64,000 nucleotides of DNA from UBA6772 sp965183875 (lineage in GTDB: Bacteria; Bacteroidota; Bacteroidia; Flavobacteriales; UBA7430). Below are positions 18,081 to 27,156 of this stretch, piece after piece. The notes below the pieces were generated by a model. The model was not told the DNA's origin. It did not search any database and saw nothing but the letters and a program-made list of their open reading frames with translations. Position numbers and translations under genes: made by a program. Numbering within the stretch: position 1 is the stretch's first letter; each line of letters starts with the position of its first letter. The stretch lies in contig CBCYMK010000004.1 of assembly GCA_965183875.1 (NCBI GenBank), forward strand, positions 1 to 64,000, given 5' to 3'.

Positions 18081-18425
18081 ATGTTGCACACAGAAATGGA
18101 AGTATGGAAATTGTTAATGGATATGGTTGAGGATGTTTATCGCCTCACAAGTAAGTTCCCAAAATCAGAAATTTACACACTAGTTAGTCAAATGAAAAGG
18201 TCTGCCATATCTGTTCCTTCTAATATCGCCGAAGGGATGTCTAGAAACTCGACTAAAGACTGTATTCGGTTCTTGTATTATTCCTTAGCATCACTATCAG
18301 AACTAGACACCCAGTTAGTGCCATCAAAGCGTTTAAGTTTTATTGATGAATACGATACATCTAAATTGGTTAGTGTTAAAAAATTACTCCTTGGAACGAT
18401 CAATCATCTGAAAGCAAAATTGTGA
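18081..18425 (+). CDS. Four-helix-bundle protein (23S rRNA intervening-sequence family)
   Basis: 114 residues of the small helical family first found encoded in intervening sequences of 23S rRNA genes and now seen widely as single dispersed genes. Family hallmarks are EVWKLLMDMVEDVYRLT, FPKSEIYTLVSQMKRSAISV and PSNIAEGMSRNSTKDCIRFL. Function is unknown; it forms a pentamer of four-helix bundles in a studied member. Here it is outside any rRNA operon, between brxB and leuS, and is bracketed by direct repeats, which suggests it arrived as a discrete cassette. Confidence 0.9.
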   Translation: MLHTEMEVWKLLMDMVEDVYRLTSKFPKSEIYTLVSQMKRSAISVPSNIAEGMSRNSTKDCIRFLYYSLASLSELDTQLVPSKRLSFIDEYDTSKLVSVKKLLLGTINHLKAKL

Positions 18426-18480
18426 GTGTTTTCGCGGCACCATTTACAATTAACCACTCACCATTTGCCATAAAAAAAGC

Positions 18481-18488
18481 TATCTTTG
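18481..18488 (+). promoter_or_regulatory. -7 element for leuS
   Basis: TATCTTTG, 58 bases before the leuS ATG, matches TAnnTTTG. A TTG at 18465-18467 is only 13 bases upstream, closer than usual. Confidence 0.45.
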
Positions 18489-18545
18489 CTGCTCTCAAAA
18501 AAAGACCCCTTAAGGTCTTGTAAATCTGTATATTAGCAATTAGCG

Positions 18546-21326
18546 ATGGAGTATAATTTTAGAAGTATAGAACAGAAGTGGCGCAAGCGTTGGGCGGAAC
18601 AAAAAACATTCAAAGCAGAGGCACATTCTGAAAAACCAAAATACTACGTGTTGGATATGTTTCCTTACCCTTCTGGGGCTGGGCTACATGTTGGGCATCC
18701 ACTAGGATATATAGCATCAGATATTTACGCACGCTATAAACGTCTGAAAGGTTTTAATGTATTGCACCCTATGGGCTATGATGCTTTTGGTTTACCTGCC
18801 GAGCAATACGCAATACAAACCGGACAACACCCTGCGATTACTACGAGTGAAAACATTTCTCGCTATAGAGATCAATTAGATAAAATTGGGTTTTCGTTCG
18901 ATTGGGATAGAGAGGTTCGTACAAGTGAGCCGAATTACTACAAATGGACGCAATGGATATTTAAGCAGATTTTTAATGCTTGGTACTGTAAGCAAGAGGA
19001 TAAAGCAAAATCTATAAACACCTTAGTTGAGCGTTTTGCTTTAGAAGGGAATTCAACCGTAAAAGCTGTTTCAGACGAAGTAGCTGATTTTACAGCTGAG
19101 CAATGGAATGCTAAATCCACTAGAGAACAAGAAGAAATATTGTTGGGCTACCGTTTGGCTTTCCGTTCGGAAACTATGGTTAACTGGTGTGCTGAACTAG
19201 GTACCGTTCTAGCAAACGACGAAATAAAAGACGGTCTTTCAGAACGCGGAGGACACCCAGTAGTTCAAAAGAAAATGATGCAGTGGTCCATGCGAATTAC
19301 GGCTTATGCACAACGACTAATAGACGACCTGAATTCTTTAGACTGGTCTGAGGCTATTAAGGAGCAACAAAAAAATTGGATCGGGAGATCCGAAGGGGCT
19401 TCAATTCGTTTTGAGCTAGAAAGCGATGCTTTAGCTGAAAATGAAAACCTAGAAGTAGAAGTATTTACTACACGTCCAGACACTATTTTTGGCGTGTCGT
19501 ATATGACACTAGCGCCAGAACATGAATACGTTTCGCGTATAACCACAAAAGAATACAAAGAGGCGGTTAAGGCATATATAGACAAAACGAAAAAACGTTC
19601 AGAGCGCGACCGTATGTCTGATGTAAAAACGGTTTCTGGACAGTTTACTGGAGCTTATGTAAAGCATCCATTTACGGGAGCTAAAGTACCCGTTTGGATA
19701 GGTGACTACGTATTAGCTAGCTATGGAACAGGAGCTGTGATGGCAGTTCCCGCACATGACAGCCGTGACTTTGCATTCGCTAAACATTTCGACCTCCCTA
19801 TACTACCCGTTATTTCAGGAGGAAACCTACCCGAAGAATCGCATGATGGTAAAGAAGGAGCCCTACAAAACTCTGAATTCTTAAATGGACTAGAGGTGAA
19901 AGATGCTACCGCAGCAATTATAGCTAAGGTAGAAGAGGGGAATATTGGTAGAGGCAAAATTCAATACCGTTTAAGAGATGCTATATTCTCACGTCAAAGA
20001 TATTGGGGAGAGCCTTTTCCAGTTTATTTTGAGGACGGGATGCCTAAAACAATGGAAGACAAAGATCTTCCTATTACTTTACCGGAAGTTGAAAAATACC
20101 TTCCTACAGAAGATGGTGAGCCGCCATTAGCAAGAGCCGAACATTGGGAAACTGCTGACGGAAACGCTATAGAAACCAATACAATGCCAGGATGGGCAGG
20201 CTCTTCATGGTATTTCTTACGCTATATGGACGCGACTAACAACGGGGAGTTTGTTTCTAAAGAAGCGCAAGAATATTGGAGAAATGTAGATTTGTATATC
20301 GGTGGTTCTGAACATGCAACTGGACACTTGTTATATTCCCGTTTCTGGATGAAATTCTTATTTGATATGGGCTTTGTTTCTGAGCAAGAACCCTTTAAAA
20401 AGATGATTAACCAAGGTATGATCTTAGGTCGTTCTAACTTTGCTTACCGAATTAAAGACAGCAACACTTTTGTTTCTTACGGAATTAAAGACCAACACGA
20501 CACTACCGCAATTCACGTAGATGTAAATATGGTGGAAAACGATGTTTTAGATGTGGAAGCCTTTAAAAATTGGCGAGCAGATTTTGCCAATGCAGAATTC
20601 ATTCTTGAAGAGGGTGAGTACAAATGTGGGGCAGAGGTAGAGAAGATGTCTAAGTCGAAATTTAATGTAGTAAGCCCTGACTTAATTGTTGAAAAATATG
20701 GAGCCGACACTCTACGTATGTACGAAATGTTCTTGGGCCCTTTAGAGCAGTTTAAACCATGGAATACAAACGGTATCTCGGGTGTAAACAATTTCTTGCG
20801 CAAGCTGTGGCGTTTATTCCACGACGCAGAAAACAACTTTATAGTAGTCGATACTCAACCAACTAAAGAAGAACTAAAAACACTACACAGAACGATTAAG
20901 AAAGTACAGGAAGATGTAGAAGCATTCTCTTTTAACACCTCGGTAAGTACCTTTATGGTTTGTGTTAATGAGCTAACGGCTCAGAAATGTAATAAGCGCT
21001 CTATACTGGAGCCCTTAGTAATTCTATTGTGTGCGTATGCTCCTCATATATCTGAAGAATTATGGGAATTATTAGGCCATGAAAATGGGGTGACCTACCA
21101 ACAATTTCCAAAGTTTGAGGCCTCACACCTAAAAGAAAGCTCACATAACTACCCGGTTTCTTTTAATGGAAAAATGCGATTTAAAATGGAGTTTCCATTA
21201 GATATGGATAGAGGAGAAATTGAAAAACAAATCCTAGCAAATGAAAAATCTATACATTACCTAGAAGGAAAATCTCCTAAAAAGGTAATTATTGTACCTA
21301 AGAAAATTATCAATATTGTAGTATAA
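18546..21326 (+). CDS. leuS: Leucyl-tRNA synthetase
   Basis: 926 residues; charges tRNA-Leu. Class I signatures are HVGH at residues 48-51 and KMSKS at residues 700-704. The CP1 editing domain contains the TRPDTIFGVSYM threonine-rich segment and YGTGAVMAVPAHDSRDF. A roughly 55-residue insertion between the early catalytic part (FNAWYCKQ) and LAFRSETMVNWCAELGTVL replaces the usual short zinc region; this is a normal feature of many Bacteroidota LeuRS. It is full length and monocistronic. It is not next to the tRNA-Leu gene at 62.1 kb. Confidence 0.97.
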   Translation: MEYNFRSIEQKWRKRWAEQKTFKAEAHSEKPKYYVLDMFPYPSGAGLHVGHPLGYIASDIYARYKRLKGFNVLHPMGYDAFGLPAEQYAIQTGQHPAITTSENISRYRDQLDKIGFSFDWDREVRTSEPNYYKWTQWIFKQIFNAWYCKQEDKAKSINTLVERFALEGNSTVKAVSDEVADFTAEQWNAKSTREQEEILLGYRLAFRSETMVNWCAELGTVLANDEIKDGLSERGGHPVVQKKMMQWSMRITAYAQRLIDDLNSLDWSEAIKEQQKNWIGRSEGASIRFELESDALAENENLEVEVFTTRPDTIFGVSYMTLAPEHEYVSRITTKEYKEAVKAYIDKTKKRSERDRMSDVKTVSGQFTGAYVKHPFTGAKVPVWIGDYVLASYGTGAVMAVPAHDSRDFAFAKHFDLPILPVISGGNLPEESHDGKEGALQNSEFLNGLEVKDATAAIIAKVEEGNIGRGKIQYRLRDAIFSRQRYWGEPFPVYFEDGMPKTMEDKDLPITLPEVEKYLPTEDGEPPLARAEHWETADGNAIETNTMPGWAGSSWYFLRYMDATNNGEFVSKEAQEYWRNVDLYIGGSEHATGHLLYSRFWMKFLFDMGFVSEQEPFKKMINQGMILGRSNFAYRIKDSNTFVSYGIKDQHDTTAIHVDVNMVENDVLDVEAFKNWRADFANAEFILEEGEYKCGAEVEKMSKSKFNVVSPDLIVEKYGADTLRMYEMFLGPLEQFKPWNTNGISGVNNFLRKLWRLFHDAENNFIVVDTQPTKEELKTLHRTIKKVQEDVEAFSFNTSVSTFMVCVNELTAQKCNKRSILEPLVILLCAYAPHISEELWELLGHENGVTYQQFPKFEASHLKESSHNYPVSFNGKMRFKMEFPLDMDRGEIEKQILANEKSIHYLEGKSPKKVIIVPKKIINIVV

Positions 21327-21374
21327 AAACCAACGCTTAGTAAGTTAAGTGTAAATTTATTCTACGAATGCAGG

Positions 21375-21399
21375 GTCCTTTCCATTTTATGGAAGGGAC
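21375..21399 (+). terminator. Terminator of leuS
   Basis: A 10-bp stem (GTCCTTTCCA / TGGAAGGGAC, one G-T pair) followed by eight T. Confidence 0.85.
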
Positions 21400-21513
21400 T
21401 TTTTTTTGAAAGGTTATTGATTCAACCACCACCCAACTCAATTCTTTTTCTTTTTATAACTTATCAAATTCTACATCCTACAATTATCTCGTGTAATTTC
21501 CGATATTTGCTTA

Positions 21514-22371
21514 ATGAAAAAGAAAAAATCCTTTTTAGACATACTTAGGTTTCGACTGCGATTTGTAGTGCTCGATGATCAGTCCTTAAAGGAGTTGAGC
21601 ACAAACAGCTTAAGTCGGTTTCAAATACTCACACGTATACTCACTGTGTTGTTGCTCATTGCCACACTTACCACTCTTTGTATTGCCTATACTCCGCTTA
21701 GAGAATTAATTCCCGGTTACTCTCCACCGTACCTTTCTAAAGACCTACTCCACCTATCAATAAAAACAGATTCTTTATTAGCAGATTTAAAAATTAAAGA
21801 GCAGAAACAGTTTATGCTTGAAAGGGTCCTTAAAGGAGAGCTTGTAGACGATTCTCTTTTTTCTGACTCCGTAATAATTAGCTCCCTAAAAAATAGTGCC
21901 TTATACGCCTCACACGAAGACTCTCTATTTAGAGATGCTGTAGAAAGAGAAGATCGTTTTAATGTGCTTTCTGAAGAGGTAGACAAGCCTAGAGCTCTTC
22001 AGAATATTGCATTTTATGCCCCTATAAAAGGTATGATAAGTGATAAATTTGATATCCAAAAAGAACATTACGGGGTTGATGTAGTGGCTCCAGAAAACGA
22101 AGCTATAAAAGCAAGTTTACCTGGAACTGTAATACTTTCTAGCTGGACTACAGAAACGGGCTATACCATAGCGATACAACATGAGAATGATTTAATTTCC
22201 TTTTACAAACACAATTCTATACTACTAAAAAGAATTGGCGAAACTGTTTTAGCGGGCGATGTAATTGCTGTTATAGGAAACTCTGGCGAGCTAAGCACAG
22301 GGCCACATCTACATTTTGAGTTATGGCATAAAGGAAAAGCTATTAATCCAGAACACCATATACTATTCTAA
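21514..22371 (+). CDS. M23-family peptidoglycan endopeptidase, membrane-anchored
   Basis: 285 residues. A single membrane segment (about residues 35-56, ILTVLLLIATLTTLCIAYT) anchors a periplasmic part with a helical linker and a C-terminal LytM/M23 domain. Zinc ligands are seen as HYGVDVVAP (His and Asp) and GPHLHFELWHKG (HxH), so it should be an active lysostaphin-like endopeptidase that cuts peptidoglycan cross-links in growth or division. It overlaps the next gene by one base (TAATG), so it is co-translated with the GH3-like gene. Confidence 0.92.
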   Translation: MKKKKSFLDILRFRLRFVVLDDQSLKELSTNSLSRFQILTRILTVLLLIATLTTLCIAYTPLRELIPGYSPPYLSKDLLHLSIKTDSLLADLKIKEQKQFMLERVLKGELVDDSLFSDSVIISSLKNSALYASHEDSLFRDAVEREDRFNVLSEEVDKPRALQNIAFYAPIKGMISDKFDIQKEHYGVDVVAPENEAIKASLPGTVILSSWTTETGYTIAIQHENDLISFYKHNSILLKRIGETVLAGDVIAVIGNSGELSTGPHLHFELWHKGKAINPEHHILF

Positions 22372-23855
22372 TGCCTATAAAGTCATTTTTTGGTAAAATC
22401 CTTGCTAAATACGATGTTTCACAAACAAAAAAATGGAGCGCTAATCCTGTAGAAACACAAGGTAAGCTTATGCTGAGTCTTATAAAAAAAGCGTCTAATA
22501 CAGCTTTTGGAAAAGACCATAATTTTAGTGCGATAAAAAGTTACGAAGATTTTAAAGCCCAGGTTCCGATTAGGGATTATGAGGCGCTGAAACCTTATAT
22601 AGAAAGAGTTAAAAACGGAGAAAAGGACATCCTTTGGAAGGGCTTGCCTTTGTATTTTGCAAAAACCTCTGGAACTACCTCAGGGGCAAAATACATTCCA
22701 CTTACCAAAGAGTCTTTATCCTACCAAATAAAAGCCGCAAAGAGCGCACTTTTACACTATATTGTAGATTCTGGAAACCATCATTTTATAGATGGTAAGA
22801 TGATTTTTTTACAAGGTTCTCCTGAACTAGACACAAAACCAAAGGTTCCTAACGGAAGACTATCTGGTATAGTAGCTAACTTTGTGCCTTCTTACCTTCA
22901 AACCAATAGGTTACCTAGTTATAAAACCAATTGTATTGAAGATTGGGAAACTAAAGTTGAGGAAATAGTTGAGGAAACGCTACCCGAAGATATGCGCCTA
23001 ATAAGCGGAATTCCTTCCTGGGTACAGATGTATTTTGAGCGCCTACAAAAAAGAACAGGTAAATCTATTTCTGAACTATTCCCTAATTTTTCGCTCTTTG
23101 TTTTTGGAGGAGTAAACTACGAACCTTACCGCAAAAAATTTGAAGATCTTATTGGTAAAAAGATCGATAGCGTAGAGTTGTATCCTGCCTCAGAAGGGTT
23201 TATAGCCTTTCAGGATAAACAAGATGAAAAGGGTTTATTATTACTTTTAGACTACGGTATATTCTACGAGTTTATTCCCGCAGACGAATTCTATAACGAG
23301 AACCCAACACGCATCTCATTAGCTGATGTTAAAATTGGAGTAAACTATGTACTCATCCTAAACACAAACGCGGGTTTATGGGCTTATAATATTGGCGATA
23401 CAATAGCATTTACCTCCACCAAGCCTTATAGAGTTATAGTAACTGGGAGAATAAAACATTTTACCTCCGCTTTTGGAGAACACGTAATAGCCAAAGAGGT
23501 AGAAGAAGCTATTAGATTAGCTATGTTAGAGTGTACAGAAGTTGAATTAAGTGAATTTACCGTGGCCCCACAAACAGAACCTACAGAAGGTTTGCCCTAC
23601 CACGAATGGTTTATAGAGTTTGCTTCTGAAGCAAAAGACATGGCTTTATTCACCAGGTTAATAGACGAAAACCTACAAACTCAAAACTCATACTATAAAG
23701 ACCTTATAGAAGGAAAAGTTCTTAGACAACTGCAAATTACCACACTTCCAAAAGGGGCTTTTCACAACTATATGAAATCTAAGGGTAAACTAGGGGGACA
23801 GAATAAAATACCTAGACTGGCTAACGATAGGAAAATTGCAGATTTTTTTGAATAG
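22371..23855 (+). CDS. GH3-family acyl-acid amidosynthetase-like protein
   Basis: 494 residues of the GH3 family, ANL-type adenylating enzymes related to plant auxin-amido synthetases. ATP-binding features are YFAKTSGTTSGAKYIPL (the phosphate loop, about residues 97-113), LYPASEGFIAFQ and the VTGRIKHFTSAFGEHV hinge region. It probably activates a carboxylic acid and joins it to an amine; the substrate is unknown. GH3 members are common and uncharacterised in Bacteroidota. Start ATG overlaps the stop of the M23 peptidase gene, which suggests a joint envelope-related role, but this is inference. Confidence 0.9.
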   Translation: MPIKSFFGKILAKYDVSQTKKWSANPVETQGKLMLSLIKKASNTAFGKDHNFSAIKSYEDFKAQVPIRDYEALKPYIERVKNGEKDILWKGLPLYFAKTSGTTSGAKYIPLTKESLSYQIKAAKSALLHYIVDSGNHHFIDGKMIFLQGSPELDTKPKVPNGRLSGIVANFVPSYLQTNRLPSYKTNCIEDWETKVEEIVEETLPEDMRLISGIPSWVQMYFERLQKRTGKSISELFPNFSLFVFGGVNYEPYRKKFEDLIGKKIDSVELYPASEGFIAFQDKQDEKGLLLLLDYGIFYEFIPADEFYNENPTRISLADVKIGVNYVLILNTNAGLWAYNIGDTIAFTSTKPYRVIVTGRIKHFTSAFGEHVIAKEVEEAIRLAMLECTEVELSEFTVAPQTEPTEGLPYHEWFIEFASEAKDMALFTRLIDENLQTQNSYYKDLIEGKVLRQLQITTLPKGAFHNYMKSKGKLGGQNKIPRLANDRKIADFFE

Positions 23856-23978
23856 TTAAGCTAATGATTTAGCACACATTCGCAAAGGACAAGATTTACA
23901 AGTCTTGTTTTTATGCAAATACTTTTCACAGCATTCGCTTTTTACTTTTTTCGCCTTTTTCTCTTTCTTTTTACCCAC
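23856..23978 (-). CDS. Small Cys-rich protein, 40 codons
   Basis: A short frame read on the minus strand from GTG at 23978 to TAA at 23856-23858. The N-terminal half is lysine-rich (KKKEKKAKKVKS), followed by ECCEKYLHKNKTCKSCPLRM, ending CAKSLA. Five cysteines in CC-x-CxxC-x4-C spacing suggest a metal site. I recall similar short Lys/Cys proteins (CCEKY ... CKxCP) in Bacteroidota, usually unannotated, but cannot name a family. No ATG is available; GTG is the only plausible start. Its stop abuts the GH3 stop on the other strand. Being short, it could be chance, but the composition and complete frame favour a real gene. Confidence 0.6.
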   Translation of the reverse strand: MGKKKEKKAKKVKSECCEKYLHKNKTCKSCPLRMCAKSLA

Positions 23979-24052
23979 CTTAACTATTGAAAATCAGATT
24001 AGGCAGCAAAAATAATCATTTTTATTTTTATTTAGATTAATTCTTAATTAAA

Positions 24053-24514
24053 TTATTTAATCAATCCAAACTGTAAAAAATGATGATGAATATGCTTATT
24101 GTGTACTCTATCCCATTTATCTTTAGTTAGACTACCAAAAATAGGGTGATTTAGTTTGCAAGCCTCTTTACCAACCCAGTATATATGGTAGGAATCTAAA
24201 ACTTTAAATAGATAAAAAACAGCTTCATCTAGCGAAGCATGTATATAAGGGGGAGGGTCGATAGGTAAAAATTTTGCAACAAAATTTTTAGGCATAAGCT
24301 CGTTGCTCATTAAAAAATCAACTGATTTATGCAGGTATTTTTCTGGAGTTAAAATAGGGGTCTCTTGCTCTTTATTAGACAGTTCAAATAAAGCAATGAG
24401 GTGCTCTATCATTTGCTGGGCATCTAACCTACCCCATAAGGGAAGGGTAGAATCACTTAATAATTTTAAGGTATCCTTTAATTTTTCTTTATTATTTATC
24501 CAAAGACTAAACAC
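24053..24514 (-). CDS. DUF1569-like DinB-superfamily protein
   Basis: 153 residues. The pattern WGRLDAQQMIEHLIALFELS near the N-terminus and HPIFGSLTKDKWDRVHNKH then HHHFLQFGLIK at the C-terminus is that of DUF1569/DinB-like four-helix proteins, whose three histidines (here His38, then histidines in the C-terminal HIHHH) can bind a metal. The cellular role is unknown; related domains are thiol-dependent S-transferases or stress proteins. The start is GTG at 24514, overlapping the last base of the M28 peptidase stop (TAGTG), so it is co-translated with it. Confidence 0.85.
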   Translation of the reverse strand: MFSLWINNKEKLKDTLKLLSDSTLPLWGRLDAQQMIEHLIALFELSNKEQETPILTPEKYLHKSVDFLMSNELMPKNFVAKFLPIDPPPYIHASLDEAVFYLFKVLDSYHIYWVGKEACKLNHPIFGSLTKDKWDRVHNKHIHHHFLQFGLIK

Positions 24515-26046
24515 TACCTTCTATTGTTTTTAAAATCACTTTCTACATCAACCTCAATACGTTTATCTTGGTTTACTAATTGCCAGGCAGTATGAAAAAT
24601 GAGTTTAGAAATATTTGAAATTTTCCCAAAGTGAATTTTCTCTACCGTATCTGTAGATTTATGATAATCCTCATGCACCCCATTAAAGTAAAATATTACA
24701 GGGATATTATTCTTTGCAAAATTATAGTGATCTGAGCGGTAATAAAAGCGATTTGGATCTTCAGGATCATTAAAAGTATAATCTAACTCTAGTTGTGTAT
24801 AATAAGTATTTGCATCTTCAGAAATCTTATGCAATTCAGTGCTCAGCTTATCAGCTCCAATTAAATAAACGTAGTCTGGGTTGCCATCGTGTTTCTCGTC
24901 CATTCTACCAATCATATCGATATTTAAGTCGGCAATAGTATTTTCTAGGGGATAAACAGGGTTTTCTGCATAGTAAGAAGAACCAAGTAATCCCATTTCT
25001 TCTCCTGCTACAGGCATAAATAAAATAGATCTACGTGGTCCATTTCCATCGGCTTTAGCTAAAGCAAAAGCTTCGGCTAATTCTAGTACCGCTACGGTAC
25101 CCGACCCATCATCGTCTGCTCCGTTATGAATCACTCCATCGTGAATACCTAAATGATCATAATGAGCAGTAATAACCAAAAGCTCATCTTTAAGGTCGGT
25201 ACCTTCTAAATAACCTAAAACATTTTCTCCCTGTAGTAGGTTTTCTTTTACCTCAGTAGTAAAACTACCTTTTACATTGTAAGAAGGGTATTTACAACGC
25301 GCTACCTTTTTTAGTAATTTCTTAGTAGAGATAGCTAAAGTATTTGGTAAATCCTGTGCATCTATAAAAGCAAATGGAAGTTTAAACTTCGCTTCTTCAA
25401 TAAATACATTTCTTTTTTCTTTGGTAAAATAAGCACCGTATCGCTTAAGTTTAGATTTTACATTCTTATCTACAAAAAAGACTGCTTTAGCTCCATGTTG
25501 ATAAGCTTTTTCTAATTGATATTCCCAATCTATATTATCTATAGAAGCAATTTTTGACTTTTCTTTATCTGTCAAAAGATCCGTAGTAAACACTAAAACT
25601 ACCTTGTCTTTAACGTCAATCATTCTATAGTCCGAACAATCTAATTCGTCAATACCAAAACCTATACACTGTATAGATTCAAAATCTAAAGAGGTAGAAC
25701 CATAAAAAGGAGAAGTATAATAATCTTCTAAAAAAGTTAACTCCTTATTTATAGTTAAACTACTATTTACTAAAGTTTGATTTAAAAGAGGAAATTCCTG
25801 GTAATACGTATCACCATTATATGGAGGAATACCAATAGATTCAAAATGAGTAGCTATATAATCAGCAGCCAATTTTTGACCCTTTTTTCCTGTTTCTCTC
25901 CCTTCTAAAGAATCACCAGCTAATATATATAGATGTTCTTTTAAATCATCTGCATTAATAGTATTGGCAAAATTTATTGCGGTATTATCTTGAGCAACAA
26001 CACAAAAACTTAATCCTAAGGAAATACTTAATAGAAACTTTTTCAT
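24514..26046 (-). CDS. M28-family zinc aminopeptidase, secreted
   Basis: 510 residues. A signal peptide (MKKFLLSISLGLSFCVVAQ) is followed by an N-terminal region with a PA insertion (about residues 120-270, with VVLVFTTDLLTDKEKSKI) and a C-terminal M28 catalytic domain. Zinc ligands and catalytic residues: ITAHYDHLGIH (His), NGADDDGSGTVAV (Asp), AGEEMGLLGSSY (Glu) and the late YYRSDHYNFAKNNIPVIF (His). It should release amino acids from peptides in the periplasm or outside the cell. Two bases separate it from rpiB upstream, so the three minus-strand genes here probably form an operon. Confidence 0.93.
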   Translation of the reverse strand: MKKFLLSISLGLSFCVVAQDNTAINFANTINADDLKEHLYILAGDSLEGRETGKKGQKLAADYIATHFESIGIPPYNGDTYYQEFPLLNQTLVNSSLTINKELTFLEDYYTSPFYGSTSLDFESIQCIGFGIDELDCSDYRMIDVKDKVVLVFTTDLLTDKEKSKIASIDNIDWEYQLEKAYQHGAKAVFFVDKNVKSKLKRYGAYFTKEKRNVFIEEAKFKLPFAFIDAQDLPNTLAISTKKLLKKVARCKYPSYNVKGSFTTEVKENLLQGENVLGYLEGTDLKDELLVITAHYDHLGIHDGVIHNGADDDGSGTVAVLELAEAFALAKADGNGPRRSILFMPVAGEEMGLLGSSYYAENPVYPLENTIADLNIDMIGRMDEKHDGNPDYVYLIGADKLSTELHKISEDANTYYTQLELDYTFNDPEDPNRFYYRSDHYNFAKNNIPVIFYFNGVHEDYHKSTDTVEKIHFGKISNISKLIFHTAWQLVNQDKRIEVDVESDFKNNRR

Positions 26047-26047
26047 A

Positions 26048-26479
26048 TTAACAACAAGCTATTTTATTAACGCGTTTAGCATGTCGTCCACCTTCAAAAT
26101 CGGTAGCTAAAAATAAGGCTGTAATTTCTTGTGCTTCCTCATAAGAAATAAACCGAGCAGGCATAGTTAATATATTAGCATCATTGTGAAGTCTTGCTAA
26201 TTCAGCAATTTCTTTTTTCCAGCACAAAGCAGAGCGTACAGCTTGGTGTTTATTAGCACTCATATTTATACCATTCCCGCTCCCACAAAAAAGAATACCA
26301 AAATCTACACTTTTAGAACTTACAGCTTCGGCAACTTTATGTCCGTAATCTGGATAATCTACACTATCTTCCGTTATAGGACCAAGGTCGGTAACAAGAA
26401 AACCGTTGTATTCTAAATAGCTTATTAAACGAGCTTTATAATCAACTCCTGCGTGATCTGAGGCAATAGCAATTTTCAT
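26048..26479 (-). CDS. rpiB: Ribose-5-phosphate isomerase B
   Basis: About 143 residues; interconverts ribose 5-phosphate and ribulose 5-phosphate in the pentose phosphate pathway. Family features are MKIAIASDHAGVDYKARLI at the N-terminus, VDYPDYGHKVAEAV and the catalytic-loop segment GILFCGSGNGINMSANK. The ATG at 26479 is chosen over the one at 26500, because the protein then begins right at the conserved MKIAIASDHAG and the -7 element at 26498-26505 would otherwise be inside the gene. Confidence 0.95.
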   Translation of the reverse strand: MKIAIASDHAGVDYKARLISYLEYNGFLVTDLGPITEDSVDYPDYGHKVAEAVSSKSVDFGILFCGSGNGINMSANKHQAVRSALCWKKEIAELARLHNDANILTMPARFISYEEAQEITALFLATDFEGGRHAKRVNKIACC

Positions 26480-26497
26480 AATATATGTTTTAGAGGA

Positions 26498-26505
26498 CAA
26501 ATATA
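26498..26505 (-). promoter_or_regulatory. -7 element for rpiB operon
   Basis: TATATTTG on the minus strand, 19 bases before the chosen rpiB ATG; matches TAnnTTTG. Confidence 0.45.
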
Positions 26506-27156
26506 ATACATATTAGCGCTGTTTTAACCTTATAAACAATCCTAAATATAATTGTTAATAGTCTTCGTAAACCACTCATTTACAAGAATCACTTATTAAC
26601 ATTATTTTATTAGCGAGAATTAAGGTTCGTTAATGCTTTGTAAAAAGTTTGTATTGTATTATTAAATTGAATTTTATAAGGCAATAATTAATTGATAAAG
26701 TCAAGTCAACTTGTTTCATTTTTATCATTAATAAATAAGATTAACTAATACAGATATGAACAATAAAAACATAAAATATTTATTAATTAATAACTGTGAT
26801 TTACGGTTATTAACAACTGTTAATTACCTTATTAAAATATTGATTTACAAAAGTTTTATATGTTGATAAGCCTATAAAAATTGTGTAATTTATTTTATAT
26901 CTAATAAATACTAAGAGATGTCTATAATTTTATACAAGCTATGAACAGCACATAATATATACATATATTTTTCAATTTTTAAAAAGAAGAAAACTTAAAA
27001 AAATATATACTATATATAAGGGTAGGGTAAATTGAATTTGAGTTTTGTTAAATTTTATTTAAGTTTTCTAATAATTAGAAGAATTTAGTGATTAAGAGTA
27101 GTTTTGTTTTTCATTGATTTTTTTAACTACTTTAGTGCTCCAAAATTCCCAAGAAA
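26506..27156. other. 650-base AT-rich gap between divergent genes
   Basis: Very AT-rich sequence between rpiB (minus) and the TlpA-like gene (plus). I see no open frame of note, tRNA, terminator or repeat array; short TTAATAA-type words recur but nothing with clear structure. It is much longer than the neighbouring gaps and may hold regulatory sequence or an unrecognised RNA. Confidence 0.4.

Larger units (their letters stand above)
17943..18457. repeat. Direct repeats flanking the four-helix-bundle gene
   Basis: ATTTACCATTAACCAC (17943-17958) and ATTTACAATTAACCAC (18442-18457) are 16-base direct repeats with one mismatch, bracketing the four-helix gene. More copies of the same wordy ACCATT/ATTTAC sequence lie next to each (17907-17930 and 18458-18470). 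This looks like the border of a small dispersed element carrying the gene, but mobility is inferred. The brxB terminator lies inside the left border. Confidence 0.45.
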
